Assembly: GCF_000981585.1 (NCBI RefSeq)
Contig: NZ_LN831776.1
Span: forward strand, 5,749,187-5,813,186
Direction of reading: 5' to 3'
DNA from: Paenibacillus riograndensis SBR5
GTDB taxonomy: Bacteria; Bacillota; Bacilli; Paenibacillales; Paenibacillaceae
Length of the DNA: 64,000 nucleotides
Made by a program: the position numbers and the translations under genes. Positions 42,906-54,046 of this stretch are shown piece after piece; within the stretch, counting starts at the first letter, position 1, and the number at the start of each line of letters is the position of its first letter. The notes under the pieces were generated by a model. The model saw only the letters and a list, made by a program, of their open reading frames with translations. It made no database searches and was not told where the DNA came from.

Positions 42906-43061
42906 GGATACCCCCTCCCTAAGGGGAACCTAAGCTTCTTATTTATGCTATACTTCCAGGTTGTCCACATTTTTTTGGTATGGCGTAATTTCCTATACGA
43001 CGATAAGCGGAGAAGGCTTTGCCGTCTTCCACGGGACAGTGCGGCCGTTTTGGAGCTAGCG

Positions 43062-43118
43062 TTACCTGGAGAACGACGCCCCCAGTACTACGGAAACTCT
43101 TTAAGTGGAAAAAGCCGT
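43062..43118. repeat. Dispersed intergenic repeat family R2, copy near 43.1 kb
   Basis: TTACCTGGAGAACGAC, then GCCCCCAGTACTACGGAAAC and AAGTGGAAAAAG. It matches 18004-18060 in the same orientation. Flanking bases to about 43330 are also gene-free and include inverted copies of CGGACTGAG/CTCCTCGGTCCG-like words. Confidence 0.55.
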
Positions 43119-43367
43119 TACGGACAGGAAAGTCGTTATTGCAGCAAGATTCGTCTATTCCAGAGGTAAACGGACTGAGATGCCCTTATTTGTCCCTTTC
43201 CCCTTGATTCCAGGCTCCAGCGAACGATATAACGGCTCCTGAGTCCGTAACTGCTGAAAAAGTAAGATTTTTGGCAAAATAAGGGCTCCTCGGTCCGCTT
43301 CAGTCTGCGGATGGGAGCCCAATCCTTCAAAAAGAAGCGGTATTCACCGCCTCTTCATTCCAAAGCA

Positions 43368-45440
43368 TTAATAGATGGTTCTTCCCCATTGATCGGCAAT
43401 GCCGCTCTTCCGAAAAAAGTACGTATTGATTCGGTCCCGCCACTCTTTAGCATGCCCGGCCTGTTCTGCCAGGCGGTCCGCTACCTGCCGGTAGGCCTGT
43501 TCACCCACCTGGTCCTTCACCAGCTCCCAGGCCGCTGCCAGCTGGCTTGCCCGCTCCGCACCGGCAAAATGTGTATCATAAATGTGCTGAATCACGGTTT
43601 TGCCGGAATGGAGCACATGGGTATACGGGACATGGTGGAAAAAGAGCAGCAGCTCATCCGGACAGCTCTCAAGCGACTCGTACAGTTCCATGTTGATACG
43701 GGCATATTGGGAGGTATACCCGGTCCCGGTTGCTGTGGTACGGTCCACACCAATCCCATAACAGTCTGCAAAATGATAGGTACCCCACATTGAATATTCA
43801 TATCCATCCACATTAGGGCCGTAGTGATGGTCAGGATTGACCATGAACCCGACGCCCAGCGGGGCTGTATACGATTCATAAATCTCCCAGGAGTTCATCA
43901 GGATGTCCAGTATGGTCTGAACCAGCAGCTCATGGGTGCCAAAGGTGAGCATAATCCATTCCAGAGCAATCTTCTCGGCAGACATCTCCGGATTCCAGGC
44001 CAGACGGCCGTAGCCGAACAGATTCGCCTGGGCCAGCAGATGGCCCGTCCAATTGGTGTCATTTCCAATATTGGAGACGGCGGCAAACCCGCTGTAGGCA
44101 TTGCCGTGAACACTTCCATCCACAATGCGTTTGACCGTAGCTCCTTCACCTTGGAGATGGGTATCAAAGTTTAGAATTTCCTTCCACTGGGGGACCAGAT
44201 AACACACATGGCGTTGCTGTCCGGTATACTCCTGGGCAATCTGAAATTCAATGACTTGATTGGTCTGCGGCATGGCTCCAAGCAGCGGCGAGACGGGTTC
44301 TCTAACCTGAAAATCAATCGGTCCATTCTTCACCTGCAGGATGACATTATCCATGAAACGTCCATCCAGCGGCTGGAAATGGTCATAGGCCGCCCGCGCC
44401 CGGTCCGTAGTTCGGTCGCGCCAGTCCTGCTTGCAGTTATACACGAAGCAGCGCCAGATGACGATCCCGCCATGCGGCTTCAGCGCTTCGGCCAGCATAT
44501 TGGCGCCGTCGGCGTGATCTCTTCCATAGGTGAACGGCCCCGGCCGGTTCTCCGAATCGGCCTTGACCAGAAATCCTCCGAAATCAGGGATTACAGCATA
44601 TAGTTCCGACGCTGCGGCCTTCCACCATTCCCGGACGTCTGAATCCAGCGGATCTGCCGATAGCAGGCCGCCGATCTCCATCGTGCTGGCATAATTGACG
44701 CTCAGGAACAGCTTGATTGCATAGGCGCGGAAGATCGCTGCCAACTTCGCCACATCCGGCAGGAATTCCGTTAACAGCCGGCTCTCCACCCGGTGGACAT
44801 TCACGTTATTGATCGCGATGGCATTGATCCCGCAGGAGGCCAGCAGGCGGGCATAATCCTGGATACGCTGAAGATTGCCTGTGATCCGGTTAGCTTCATA
44901 AAAAATAGATTCCCCGGCGTATCCCCGCTCCACACTCCCATCCATATTGTCCCACTGGTTAATCATGCGCAGCTGATTGACGGGATTCTCCACTATATTT
45001 AAATGCTGTACAGAGCCGCCTGTTCCCATGATCCGCAGCAGGTGAAATACTCCATACAATATACCAGCGGATGTGACTGCTCCGATGGCAATATTGCCGG
45101 TAAGGCTGTCGGTTTGAATCGCATAGCCTTCCGCTTTGACCGCACTGCTTACCTCTTCATTGAACAGTTCATCTATACCGGTGCCGGTTCCAAAAGTTCC
45201 TATTATAATACCGGGATTATTCTCAGCATTACCTGATACGGACACCTTGGTGCCCGTGATCTCCTCCAGGCCTTGAGACAGCTCGTTCACGGCAGAACGA
45301 ATAACAACATCCTCCTGCGCATCAACTACAATATGTTTGTACACCGCATATTGATCAACATTCGCCCCCGCCCTGTTCCGGCGGTACTGCTGCCAGGCCA
45401 GATACCCGTCTCCGGGGTGATACAACACAGAATTACTCAT
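43368..45440 (-). CDS. aguA: GH67 alpha-glucuronidase
   Basis: 690-residue cytoplasmic enzyme that removes 4-O-methylglucuronic acid from the non-reducing end of aldouronates. GH67 marks are [56 protein letters not shown] and [21 protein letters not shown], which hold the substrate-binding and catalytic acids. There is no signal peptide, so the substrate must be imported. The ATG at 45440 is chosen because GGAGG lies 8 bases before it; 15 upstream codons are dropped. It follows the binding-protein gene by 72 bases with a hairpin in the gap. Confidence 0.93.
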   Translation of the reverse strand: MSNSVLYHPGDGYLAWQQYRRNRAGANVDQYAVYKHIVVDAQEDVVIRSAVNELSQGLEEITGTKVSVSGNAENNPGIIIGTFGTGTGIDELFNEEVSSAVKAEGYAIQTDSLTGNIAIGAVTSAGILYGVFHLLRIMGTGGSVQHLNIVENPVNQLRMINQWDNMDGSVERGYAGESIFYEANRITGNLQRIQDYARLLASCGINAIAINNVNVHRVESRLLTEFLPDVAKLAAIFRAYAIKLFLSVNYASTMEIGGLLSADPLDSDVREWWKAAASELYAVIPDFGGFLVKADSENRPGPFTYGRDHADGANMLAEALKPHGGIVIWRCFVYNCKQDWRDRTTDRARAAYDHFQPLDGRFMDNVILQVKNGPIDFQVREPVSPLLGAMPQTNQVIEFQIAQEYTGQQRHVCYLVPQWKEILNFDTHLQGEGATVKRIVDGSVHGNAYSGFAAVSNIGNDTNWTGHLLAQANLFGYGRLAWNPEMSAEKIALEWIMLTFGTHELLVQTILDILMNSWEIYESYTAPLGVGFMVNPDHHYGPNVDGYEYSMWGTYHFADCYGIGVDRTTATGTGYTSQYARINMELYESLESCPDELLLFFHHVPYTHVLHSGKTVIQHIYDTHFAGAERASQLAAAWELVKDQVGEQAYRQVADRLAEQAGHAKEWRDRINTYFFRKSGIADQWGRTIY

Positions 45441-45474
45441 GATTAAATCCTCCTTATGCCAAATCAAATGCAAG

Positions 45475-45499
45475 GCCCGGAACAAGGCTTGTTCCGGGC
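45475..45499 (-). other. Intercistronic hairpin between binding-protein gene and aguA
   Basis: GCCCGGAACAAG and CTTGTTCCGGGC form a perfect 12-bp stem with one central base. No T run follows on the minus strand, so it is more likely to protect the binding-protein mRNA or weaken read-through into aguA than to terminate. Confidence 0.6.
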
Positions 45500-45512
45500 T
45501 TCGTCCCTCAAA

Positions 45513-46838
45513 TTATTTTTCGTAAGATTGTGCGGCTTCTTTCAACTGCTCAAAGGCTTTCTCGGGTGTGACTTTTCCAAAGCTAAGCTGATCCCGGACA
45601 AGCACCCAGTCCTTGTCAATAAAGTTCGTCCAGCCTCCTGCTCCAGCAGACCAGGTCTGGCCATCCTTTTCCGTGGCACGGAGGAGTTCTAATCCAACCT
45701 TGTCCAGATCGCTCATGCTTGCTTCCAGGGAAGTGGAAATTTCCTTGTTGGCCGGCAGGCCGCGGAAGGTTTGCAGAATCTTGCCCGCCTCCTGATCATT
45801 CACAAACCAGTTGATGAATTTTTTGGCTTCTTCGGCATGCTTGGAGTTTTTGGAGACAGACAGGTACATCGACGGTTTCAACCATCCGCCTGCTTCTTCC
45901 GCACGCGGCATAGTTACAAGTGCGTAAGCGCCTGGTTTAATACTGTCCCATGTCCCCAGGTTGTTGGAGAAGCTGTACCGGAACAACACTTTGCCCGCTG
46001 CCAGCAAGTCCATTTGCGGATCATTTTCCTTGTCAGATGCGTTTACGTCCGCCGGAGGAACCAGCCCTTCCTTGCGCAGCTCTTCAAATTTCTTGGTCCA
46101 TTCCAGGTAGGCAGCCTGATCTACGTTGAAATGACCATCATCCGTGATAACCTGACCTTTACCTTTGGCGTATTGGTAGGCCGAATACATAAAGTAGTTG
46201 CCTGCATAATCCAGGGTAAAATATTGTCCGCTCGGCAGTTTGGCTTTGGATTCCTTCGCCAAAGCGAAGAAGTCATCCCAAGTCCAGCCATTGGCCGGAT
46301 TCGCAATCCCGAGCTTATCCATAGCGGCTTTGTCATACACCATGCCGAACGCTACCGAACCCAGAGGTACCGCATATTGCTTGCCGTCAAGCTGACCTCC
46401 GGCCAGTAATTTGGAGTCGAATTTGCTGACATCCACCTCAGGTGCCAGCTCAGTTAATTGCTTACGGGACATCCAGTCCGGCACCCAGCCCGGATCAAGC
46501 TGAACGATATCCGGTGCGTTATTAGCCGCAGCTTGAGTCGATAATTTGTCCAGGTATCCATCCATGCCGGAATACTCCGGCTCAAACGTAACATTCGGGT
46601 TGTTTTTTGTGTACAAGTCCAGCGCAGCCAGGGTTGCCTCGTGGCGCGGCTGGGAACCCCACCACATAATGCGCAGCTTAACCGGTTCATTGCTTGGTGC
46701 AGCCGTTGCGGCAGTATTCGTGCCGGCAGGTTCTGCAGAAGATTCTGCATTGTTATTGTTCCCGCCGCCGCATGCTGTCATCGTCCCCAGCAAGGCTGTC
46801 ATGGCCAAGACTGTAAGAGAACGCTTCCATTTCAACAT
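45513..46838 (-). CDS. Extracellular sugar-binding lipoprotein (MalE type)
   Basis: 441-residue binding protein with a lipoprotein signal (MLKWKRSLTVLAMTALLGTMTAC; lipidated C23) and an Asn/Ala/Thr-rich linker. The mature fold is the CUT1 type (IMWWGSQPRHEATLAALDLYTK near the start). It is the first gene of the unit with aguA and is upstream of two permease genes after a gap, so the ligand is probably an aldouronate or xylo-oligosaccharide. This is a second, shorter class of binding protein than the 565-residue LplA-type one at 20.1-21.8 kb. Confidence 0.88.
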   Translation of the reverse strand: MLKWKRSLTVLAMTALLGTMTACGGGNNNNAESSAEPAGTNTAATAAPSNEPVKLRIMWWGSQPRHEATLAALDLYTKNNPNVTFEPEYSGMDGYLDKLSTQAAANNAPDIVQLDPGWVPDWMSRKQLTELAPEVDVSKFDSKLLAGGQLDGKQYAVPLGSVAFGMVYDKAAMDKLGIANPANGWTWDDFFALAKESKAKLPSGQYFTLDYAGNYFMYSAYQYAKGKGQVITDDGHFNVDQAAYLEWTKKFEELRKEGLVPPADVNASDKENDPQMDLLAAGKVLFRYSFSNNLGTWDSIKPGAYALVTMPRAEEAGGWLKPSMYLSVSKNSKHAEEAKKFINWFVNDQEAGKILQTFRGLPANKEISTSLEASMSDLDKVGLELLRATEKDGQTWSAGAGGWTNFIDKDWVLVRDQLSFGKVTPEKAFEQLKEAAQSYEK

Positions 46839-46998
46839 CTTTAACCCTCCAATTTATTCTGTATTATCTTGCTACACCGTTATAGTAACAATTATATATA
46901 GAAGTTTATATGAGAGCGATGCACGATTTGTTTTAAAATCTCACGGAAATGCGGCACTCTGGAAATAAACAGGGATAACTCAACTATAATTCTAAAAA

Positions 46999-47053
46999 GC
47001 CCGCCAACGATGAGCATGGCTGCGTAAAGCACCAGTTGAACATCGTAGCGGGC
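46999..47053 (-). terminator. Intrinsic terminator after uidA
   Basis: On the minus strand GCCCGCTACGATG pairs with CATCGTTGGCGGGC (one bulge, loop about 28 bases), followed by TTTTTAG. It lies 22 bases past the uidA stop. Confidence 0.75.
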
Positions 47054-47074
47054 GTTATGTTGTATTTATTAGGC

Positions 47075-48877
47075 TTATTGTTTCTTCTTATACCCAAAAT
47101 CGGGTATAGCCGTCCATCTTTTGCGCAGCTCATGAGCCGCCGCTTTGGGCTTGCGGTCCCGGGTGAAGATTCCTTTTTTGTTACCCTGTACACGGATAAT
47201 CCCCTGGCTTGTAGCAAAGTCTGCGAAATTCCATACCTGCTCGCCCACAAAATCAGGAAACTCGTCGAAGATCTCATGATTTGCCTTATAGAACGCCACC
47301 TGATATTCTTCCGTGAACATAATCGGCTCCACATCATGAAGTCCGGCTACAGTATCTGTTCCATATTCGGTCATCATCATGGGCTTGCCTGGACAACGCT
47401 TGATCCAGTTTTCAAGTTCCAGCCGCAGCTTGCCTTTAGCCGATTCAAGATCTCCACCATCTACATACCACCCATAATAACGATTGAAGGCGAGCACATC
47501 GATTAGTTCGGAAATTTTATCGTTCGCAGGTGAAGCCTCAATATGTGTCACCAGGGTAACCGGACGATGCTGCGGGTCTTCTTCCCGCATTTGCTCAATC
47601 AGCGGCTTGAAGTATTCATAAGCTCCATCTTCATAGGAGGCCGGTTCATTGGCCACATTCCACATCACTACACATGGATGGTTCTTATCCCGATGAATAA
47701 GTTCCCTGATGACCTGCTGGTGATGTTCGAAGGTTTGTACTTCTTTCCAGGTTTCTTTTTGGGATATGCCCGACAACATCACCAGAAAATTGAGATCCAG
47801 ACCTACAGCCGGAGTTTCATCGATGACAACAAAGCCTTCACGGTCCGCAAGACGCATCACTTCTTCTGCATAGGGATAATGCGCAGTACGGAAGGAGTTC
47901 GCTCCGGTCCATTTCATCAGATTGAAATCCATGATGTTCGCTGCTTCATCCAGGCCTCTGCCATGAAAAGGAGTATCTTCATGTTTGCCGTAGCCCTTGA
48001 AGTAAAACGGTTTGTTGTTGATCAGGAATTGGCCGTCCTTCACTTCGACCGTCCGCACGCCAAACGGCTGCTTGTAGACATCTATCATTTGACCAGACTG
48101 CAGAAGTTCAATCTTCAAGGTATACAAGTAAGAGTTCAAAGGCTGCCATAGTCTGACGCAGGGAATATCGAGTGTGCCGGATCTTCCTGTACCTGAAGAG
48201 ACAGCGTTCCCCTCTTCATCCAGTACAGTGACCAGAATATCAGCTTCTGCGCTAATGTCCACGCTGTAACGGACTATGCCATTCTCTCCGCTGTAATCGG
48301 TTACGATAGTAACGTCCTGAACGAAGATTTGGGGCGTTGAGTAGATTTTCACCGGCCGCTGCAGACCTGCAAAGTTAAAGAAATCGAAGTTCGGCTGATT
48401 TTTCAGCTTTTTCTTCCCTCCGGGAACTTCAATCTCTGTGTAAAGACCTACAGGCAATGTCGTGTAATCCACAACATTATTGACGGCAACCGTCAATCGG
48501 TTCGTTCCAGTGTGAATAAAGTCATTAATCACAGCTTCAAATGGAAGAAAGCCGCCGGAATGCTCCATCACCAAGCTTCCGTTAATGAATACCTTTGCTG
48601 CATGTGTTGCCGATCCGAATCGAAGTACAAGACGTTCATTCATGGCATTCCGTGGAAGAGTCAGCTCCCGCTCGTACCACACCCAGCCGATATGATTGCG
48701 GATCTGCGGATTAACGCCAAGATCATTATAGGCAGAAGGAACCGCCATGGCAATCGTATCTCTCAGATTAGATTCATACCATTTCTCTTCAAATCCTAAA
48801 CCTTGATCCAGCTTGAATTTCCACACCCCGTTAAGATCATATAAACCGCGGGTTTCAGTCATTATTGGATAAAGCAC
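47075..48877 (-). CDS. uidA: GH2 beta-glucuronidase
   Basis: 600-residue enzyme similar from end to end to E. coli UidA. It has the sugar-binding, immunoglobulin-like and barrel domains of GH2. Acid/base E411 is in VANEP and nucleophile E504 in [23 protein letters not shown] and [14 protein letters not shown] carry the NxK motif that recognises the glucuronate carboxyl group, which separates this from beta-galactosidase. The GTG at 48877 lies 8 bases after AAGGAG and is chosen over another GTG three codons upstream. It is the last gene of the permease-permease-binding-protein-uidA operon, so beta-glucuronides are the probable cargo. Confidence 0.93.
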   Translation of the reverse strand: MLYPIMTETRGLYDLNGVWKFKLDQGLGFEEKWYESNLRDTIAMAVPSAYNDLGVNPQIRNHIGWVWYERELTLPRNAMNERLVLRFGSATHAAKVFINGSLVMEHSGGFLPFEAVINDFIHTGTNRLTVAVNNVVDYTTLPVGLYTEIEVPGGKKKLKNQPNFDFFNFAGLQRPVKIYSTPQIFVQDVTIVTDYSGENGIVRYSVDISAEADILVTVLDEEGNAVSSGTGRSGTLDIPCVRLWQPLNSYLYTLKIELLQSGQMIDVYKQPFGVRTVEVKDGQFLINNKPFYFKGYGKHEDTPFHGRGLDEAANIMDFNLMKWTGANSFRTAHYPYAEEVMRLADREGFVVIDETPAVGLDLNFLVMLSGISQKETWKEVQTFEHHQQVIRELIHRDKNHPCVVMWNVANEPASYEDGAYEYFKPLIEQMREEDPQHRPVTLVTHIEASPANDKISELIDVLAFNRYYGWYVDGGDLESAKGKLRLELENWIKRCPGKPMMMTEYGTDTVAGLHDVEPIMFTEEYQVAFYKANHEIFDEFPDFVGEQVWNFADFATSQGIIRVQGNKKGIFTRDRKPKAAAHELRKRWTAIPDFGYKKKQ

Positions 48878-48911
48878 AGGCAGCACTCCTTATCTATATA
48901 GCTGTTACGGA

Positions 48912-50255
48912 TCAGGATTTAGAATCAATGATCTTCTGAATCTTTGCTTGTGAATTCTGAATAGTGGCTTCGATATCATGGTTTGAAAGCATCATTTTAT
49001 CAAACTCCTCCAAGAATACCTTCTCAAGCTCAGCGTGATAAGGTACAGCTACGGCTGTAGGAGTAGGTGTGGTATTCTCCAGAACATACAGCAGGGATTC
49101 TTTATCAATCATTTCAGGATTCTTGCTGCCTGCAATGATCCGGTCGATCACATCATTCAGATTGGCTTTTTTCCAGGACGGGATATTTTTCCCCTGCAGA
49201 ACGATCCCTTCGGTAGAAAACCAACGGATAAAGGTGTACGCCTCATCTTTATGTTTAGACTTGCTGTATACGGTCAATACATCTCCGCTGACATTTGAAG
49301 ACATCGGATCACCAGCATTCAGCTTTGGAAGCGGAGCAAACACGGTCTTAAAGCTTGCCGGAATGGTGTCGGTTCCTCCTGCTTCCGGAATAAGGAATGA
49401 GCCGGTTACTATCATGCTTGTATCCTGATTGAAATATTGAGGTCTGTAATTCAGCTTCTGACTGACAACCTCCGAATACGGTGTCGCGGACCCTTCAGTT
49501 TCTCCCTGAAGTCGAAGCTCCAGCGACTTGCGGATGTAAGGATTGTCAATATTAGCTGTCTTTCCATCATCTGTTGTCAGATTAGCGTTAACCGACTGAC
49601 CAAAGTTCTGCACAAGATAACCATATTGAATCCAGCTGTGAAAATAGGTGCCGTACCGGGTTTTTCCGCCATCCGTTGTAGTCATTGCTTTGGCATACTC
49701 CATATACTGATCCCAGGTCCAGTCTTTAGGCAGCTCCAGTCCGGCTTCCTTCAAATGATTTTCATTGATAAAAACAAGACCCTGGGAGGATTTGCCGGGC
49801 AATCCATATACCTTACCATCGATTTTAGTATCGGCATTATATTCATCGGCAAAATTAATTCCGTCCTTCGCCAAAAAATCATCCAGCGGTTCGATCATCC
49901 CAAGCTCCGCCCGTTGGGACAGATACGTCATGTTGCTGAACATGATCACATCCAAATCATCGCCACCGGCAACTGCAAGATCAAGCTTCTTATAAAACTC
50001 GTTGGAGTTGTTATCTTCAGCGGAAGCAAACTCTACTTTAATATTCGGATGCTGTTTTTCAAATTCCTCAATAACAACGTCCCAATTATCCATTTTTTTC
50101 GCATACCAGTTGCTCAGCTTAATGGTCACCACTTCATTCGTTTTCTCCCCGGTAGTTGAAGCCGCCTTTTCTTCCGAATCAGGCGTTCCGCACCCGCTAA
50201 CCAGCAATGCTAACAGCGGTACAATGATGAATAAATTCCGTTTAGCCTTAAACAT
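48912..50255 (-). CDS. Extracellular sugar-binding lipoprotein
   Basis: 447-residue binding protein with signal MFKAKRNLFIIVPLLALLVSGC (lipidated C22) and CUT1-type fold (FEKQHPNIKVEFASAEDN, VYGLPGKSSQGLVFINENHLKEAG). The frame extends upstream, but the ATG at 50255 has GGGGGG before it and starts the signal. It lies 34 bases before uidA in the same operon, so it probably binds beta-glucuronides. Confidence 0.88.
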   Translation of the reverse strand: MFKAKRNLFIIVPLLALLVSGCGTPDSEEKAASTTGEKTNEVVTIKLSNWYAKKMDNWDVVIEEFEKQHPNIKVEFASAEDNNSNEFYKKLDLAVAGGDDLDVIMFSNMTYLSQRAELGMIEPLDDFLAKDGINFADEYNADTKIDGKVYGLPGKSSQGLVFINENHLKEAGLELPKDWTWDQYMEYAKAMTTTDGGKTRYGTYFHSWIQYGYLVQNFGQSVNANLTTDDGKTANIDNPYIRKSLELRLQGETEGSATPYSEVVSQKLNYRPQYFNQDTSMIVTGSFLIPEAGGTDTIPASFKTVFAPLPKLNAGDPMSSNVSGDVLTVYSKSKHKDEAYTFIRWFSTEGIVLQGKNIPSWKKANLNDVIDRIIAGSKNPEMIDKESLLYVLENTTPTPTAVAVPYHAELEKVFLEEFDKMMLSNHDIEATIQNSQAKIQKIIDSKS

Positions 50256-50283
50256 TGTAAAACCCCCCAATATTATATTTGGT

Positions 50284-51114
50284 CTAGCCTTTGACACTTC
50301 CCATAGCAACTCCTTCAATCACCTGTTTCTGGCCAATAATAAAGATGATTAATAGAGGAAGAATGGCGGAAACAGCACCTGCCATCATTAAGGAGTAGAA
50401 TTCACCGCTGAAATCAGCGAACTTCCGGATCCCGAGCTGCAAGGTAAACAAAGAATCGGAGCGAAGAAAAACCAGCGGGTTCTGGTAATCATTCCAGGTC
50501 CATATAAAGCGGAGAATCATATAAGTTGCAAGGGCAGGCTGCACCAAAGGCAAGGCAATCCGGCTAAAGATTGTCCAATGGCCCGCTGCATCAATCCGGG
50601 CTGATTCAATAATTTCATCATGGATTCCCAGGAAAAACTGCCTGAGCAAGAAGGTTCCCAGTACACCTGAAGCGGCAAGCAGCACAAGCCCGATATGACT
50701 GTCAAACAGTCCAAGCCAGCGGTACATAATAAATTGCGGAACAAGAATGGCTTGCGTTGGAATCATAAAGGTTGCCAATACAAGAAGGAATAGAACATCC
50801 CGTCCTTTAAAGATGATTTTTGAGAATCCGTAGGCGGCCATAGCGGAAATTATCAAAGATAACGCTGTCGACATCAAGGTTACCTTTATACTATTCCAAT
50901 AATAAAGTGTGAACGGTACGGCTCCCGCCCATACCTGCTTATAATTCTCAACAATATTCCATTTCGTCGGAATCCACCGGATGGGATACGTCATAACCTC
51001 AAGCTCGGGCTTAAAGGAGGCCGAGAGCATCCATAAGAAAGGCATAATAAACAGTATCCCTGCAAATCCCATGAACAGTGTAACAATAACGCGGCTAAGC
51101 TTGATCGAGCGCAT
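50284..51114 (-). CDS. Carbohydrate ABC transporter permease, MalG type
   Basis: 276-residue membrane subunit with six segments (first LFMGFAGILFIMPFLWMLSASF) and EAA loop ESARIDAAGHWTIFSRIALPLVQPALA. The ATG at 51114 follows AGGAGG by 8 bases; the 15 codons upstream overlap the preceding gene and are not used. It is the second gene of the uidA transporter operon. Confidence 0.88.
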   Translation of the reverse strand: MRSIKLSRVIVTLFMGFAGILFIMPFLWMLSASFKPELEVMTYPIRWIPTKWNIVENYKQVWAGAVPFTLYYWNSIKVTLMSTALSLIISAMAAYGFSKIIFKGRDVLFLLVLATFMIPTQAILVPQFIMYRWLGLFDSHIGLVLLAASGVLGTFLLRQFFLGIHDEIIESARIDAAGHWTIFSRIALPLVQPALATYMILRFIWTWNDYQNPLVFLRSDSLFTLQLGIRKFADFSGEFYSLMMAGAVSAILPLLIIFIIGQKQVIEGVAMGSVKG

Positions 51115-51125
51115 GTCTAAACCTC

Positions 51126-52070
51126 CTAGTAATTGACCCATTTCTTCTGTCCGACCCATTGAATCAAGGTCACCAGCAGGATGAGAATCAGCAGAATAAT
51201 CCCCATAGCAGATGCGTAACCCGACTCCAGGTTAATAAAAGCAACCTCGTATAAATAAAATACAATCACTGAGGTTGAACCTGCCGGGCCACCGTTGGTC
51301 AGCACCATAATCAGATCAAACACTTTGAAGGATCCAACAATCCCTGTAATCAACAGGAAAAAGGAGGTAGGCGATAGCAAGGGTAGGGTAATTCTGAAGA
51401 ATTGTCTGAGCGGTGTTGCACCGTCCACATCAGCCGCTTCATATAAATCCCGCGAAATATTTTGCAGTCCCGCCAGATAAATAACCATATTAAAGCCCAG
51501 CGAAGTCCACACCATGATAATCATGACCGAGATTAGAGCAAACTTGGGATCTGCCAACCACAGGGGAGGGTTCTCCACACCTATAGACCTAAGAAATCCA
51601 TTGATAGGACCATTGTTGGGGTGATACAGCACTCTCCACAATAAAGCAATGGCCACAAAACTCGAAATAAAGGGCATAAAATAAATCACTTTGAAAAACG
51701 TTTTGAAATACGTGGCTTTATTTATCAAAGCAGCCAATACCAAAGCCAGAAACATGGCTACCGGTACCACGGCAATCATGATAAGGTTGTTGATCAACGA
51801 ACGATGAAAAGATTCGTCCTGCATCAGCCGTGTGTAATTGTCTACTCCAACAAAATGAAACCCTTCAATCCCGGATACAAAATTCCAATCTGAGAAACTA
51901 ATCACACCGGATAAGAGAATTGGAATGATCACCAAGGTTGTGGTTAGAATGAGCATGGGTGAAATAAATAAATACCCCGCAATGTTGTCGTAAAAAGATT
52001 GCTTACGCATTCTCCCGGTTCCCGGCTTGCCGAACCGCTTAACCGTCCCCTCTGTAGGAATAACCTCCAT
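51126..52070 (-). CDS. Carbohydrate ABC transporter permease, MalF type
   Basis: 314-residue membrane subunit with N-terminal GYLFISPMLILTTTLVIIPILL and EAA loop YEAADVDGATPLRQFFRITLPLLSP. First gene of the operon permease-permease-binding protein-uidA. A TATAAT on the minus strand lies about 30 bases upstream. The kinase-regulator pair at 52259-55654 is divergent from it and probably controls it. Confidence 0.88.
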   Translation of the reverse strand: MEVIPTEGTVKRFGKPGTGRMRKQSFYDNIAGYLFISPMLILTTTLVIIPILLSGVISFSDWNFVSGIEGFHFVGVDNYTRLMQDESFHRSLINNLIMIAVVPVAMFLALVLAALINKATYFKTFFKVIYFMPFISSFVAIALLWRVLYHPNNGPINGFLRSIGVENPPLWLADPKFALISVMIIMVWTSLGFNMVIYLAGLQNISRDLYEAADVDGATPLRQFFRITLPLLSPTSFFLLITGIVGSFKVFDLIMVLTNGGPAGSTSVIVFYLYEVAFINLESGYASAMGIILLILILLVTLIQWVGQKKWVNY

Positions 52071-52258
52071 TTTTCCACCTCATTTATTTTTGTATCTTCA
52101 TTATAAGAGTGCTCCTTTCCCCGCACATGCAACGAATTTTTCTATACCGAAAAGTTTGTATAACATTATTTTTTCTGAAATGAAAAAATTGTTGGATGAG
52201 GTTTGCTCCGTAATAAAGTACCATAATCATGAGAAGTCTATTACTGGAGGGGATATGA

Positions 52259-54046
52259 ATGAAAGAAAAATATAGATTAAACCACTTATCCTTCCGGCAA
52301 AAACTAATACTGACGTCTATCGCATGTCTGGTTATACCAACGATCGGAATGCTCTATATTACCAATGCTTATTCCAAGCTCATTATCCGGGAGCATTCAT
52401 TGGAAAAAGCCACGCAATCTTTAACGATTGTCCAGTCCCAAATCAATGTTATCCTGGAAGAGATGGTGTCGGTCTCGAACTTTGTCCATTTCGATCCGGA
52501 GATTAAAACCTTGCTGGAAGAGGCCAAAACAAACCCGGTTGCCGCGAGAACCCTGACCAGCCGGCTTGAGCAGGTGGCTGGCGAGACTGCGGATTTGCGC
52601 ATCACTCTTCTGGGCAAGGATGGACATGCTTATTCCGATTATTCCTTCTATGACTTTAATCCGCGCCAATTTATTGAGAAAAGCTGGTTTTCAACATTGG
52701 AGCGGCTCTCGCCGTACGGGACTTTATTTTTGGGGGCGGAAGCGAATTACCTGTCTTCATCCGAGTCTGACAAACCGTTTGTATTCATGACTGCACGGGC
52801 TTTAAGAGAGGGAACGGCGACGGCTCCGTATGCTTACCTTATTGTGAGCCGCAGTGAGGCTTCCATCCGGGAGCGTTTCGCTTCTATGGAGGAAGATGTT
52901 TATTTGCTGGATGAAACGGAGACCATTCTTTCTAACCGGAACCAGGCCCTGATTGGTTCAAATTTCAACACTCTTTTGCCTATAGATGAGCTGGTCTTCC
53001 CTGACATTGTAGAATTTAAGGATGAGAATCAGCTCCTGCTCTCACTGCCGCTTAAATACGCAAAATGGAGGCTGGTCAGCGTAGCTCCATATGAACAATT
53101 GACGGAAAGGTTGAACGGAATCAACCGGACAGGCATCCTACTTCAAGCTGTCTTTGCCATCAGCTTTTTATTTGCTTTAACTTACCTTTTGAGAAGGTTC
53201 ACCAGGCCTGTGCATGTTCTTGGAAAGGTTGCCCGCCGAGTGGAATCAGGGGATATGATGGTGCGCTCCAACATTCGGGGAACAGATGAAATGGGCAGCT
53301 TGGGCTTCTCTTTTGATAAAATGCTTGACCGTGTACAGCTCATGCTTGAACAGGTGGAAACGGAGCAGGAATTAAAACGCCAGGCGGAGATTGCCATGCT
53401 GCAGGCTCAGATTAATCCGCATTTTCTGTTTAACGTCCTAAGCTCGATCCGGCTCAAGCTGCTGATGAAGCAGGATGAAGAAAATGCTTTTATTGTCGGT
53501 TCCCTATCATCCATGCTGAGATCCACCTTTTCCAGTCATGATGAATTTGTATCCGTCGCTTATGAGCTGGAGTCCGCCAAGCAATACATGGAGCTAATGA
53601 GATTTACCATGAGATATCCCACCGACTCATTGGTGAACGTGAACATGGACCTGCTGCTCGAAACCCTTCCCCGATTTATTCTGCAGCCTATTATAGAGAA
53701 TGCCTATAAGCATGGGTTCGCACAGGGCGGGGGCCGGATTATCATTTCTATCGAGAAGATTAAATCCATGCTTCAGATAAGAGTGGAGGATAACGGAACC
53801 GGGATGGATGAGGATACACTGGCTGCGTTAATGCAGCATATTAAACAGAAGGATGCGGAGATAGATACCTTGAAGATTGCCGGGACCCATGGAAGCTCCC
53901 CTTTTCAAGGCATCGGATTGATTAACGTCTATCAGCGGTTGAAGCTAATCTATGGGGACCGTTTTGAAATGGACATCGAAAGCATTCATGGGCACCGAAC
54001 AACCGTACAATTAGTACTGCCTGTTAAACGAATAGGAGTGAATTGA
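52259..54046 (+). CDS. Sensor histidine kinase, YesM family
   Basis: 595-residue kinase with membrane segments at about 16-34 and 285-305, an extracellular sensor between, HAMP, phospho-His in LQAQINPHFLFNVLSSIRL and ATP-binding VEDNGTGMDEDTL. GGAGGGG precedes the ATG. It is followed at once by its response regulator and is divergent from the uidA transporter operon, so a glucuronide is the likely signal. Confidence 0.9.
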   Translation: MKEKYRLNHLSFRQKLILTSIACLVIPTIGMLYITNAYSKLIIREHSLEKATQSLTIVQSQINVILEEMVSVSNFVHFDPEIKTLLEEAKTNPVAARTLTSRLEQVAGETADLRITLLGKDGHAYSDYSFYDFNPRQFIEKSWFSTLERLSPYGTLFLGAEANYLSSSESDKPFVFMTARALREGTATAPYAYLIVSRSEASIRERFASMEEDVYLLDETETILSNRNQALIGSNFNTLLPIDELVFPDIVEFKDENQLLLSLPLKYAKWRLVSVAPYEQLTERLNGINRTGILLQAVFAISFLFALTYLLRRFTRPVHVLGKVARRVESGDMMVRSNIRGTDEMGSLGFSFDKMLDRVQLMLEQVETEQELKRQAEIAMLQAQINPHFLFNVLSSIRLKLLMKQDEENAFIVGSLSSMLRSTFSSHDEFVSVAYELESAKQYMELMRFTMRYPTDSLVNVNMDLLLETLPRFILQPIIENAYKHGFAQGGGRIIISIEKIKSMLQIRVEDNGTGMDEDTLAALMQHIKQKDAEIDTLKIAGTHGSSPFQGIGLINVYQRLKLIYGDRFEMDIESIHGHRTTVQLVLPVKRIGVN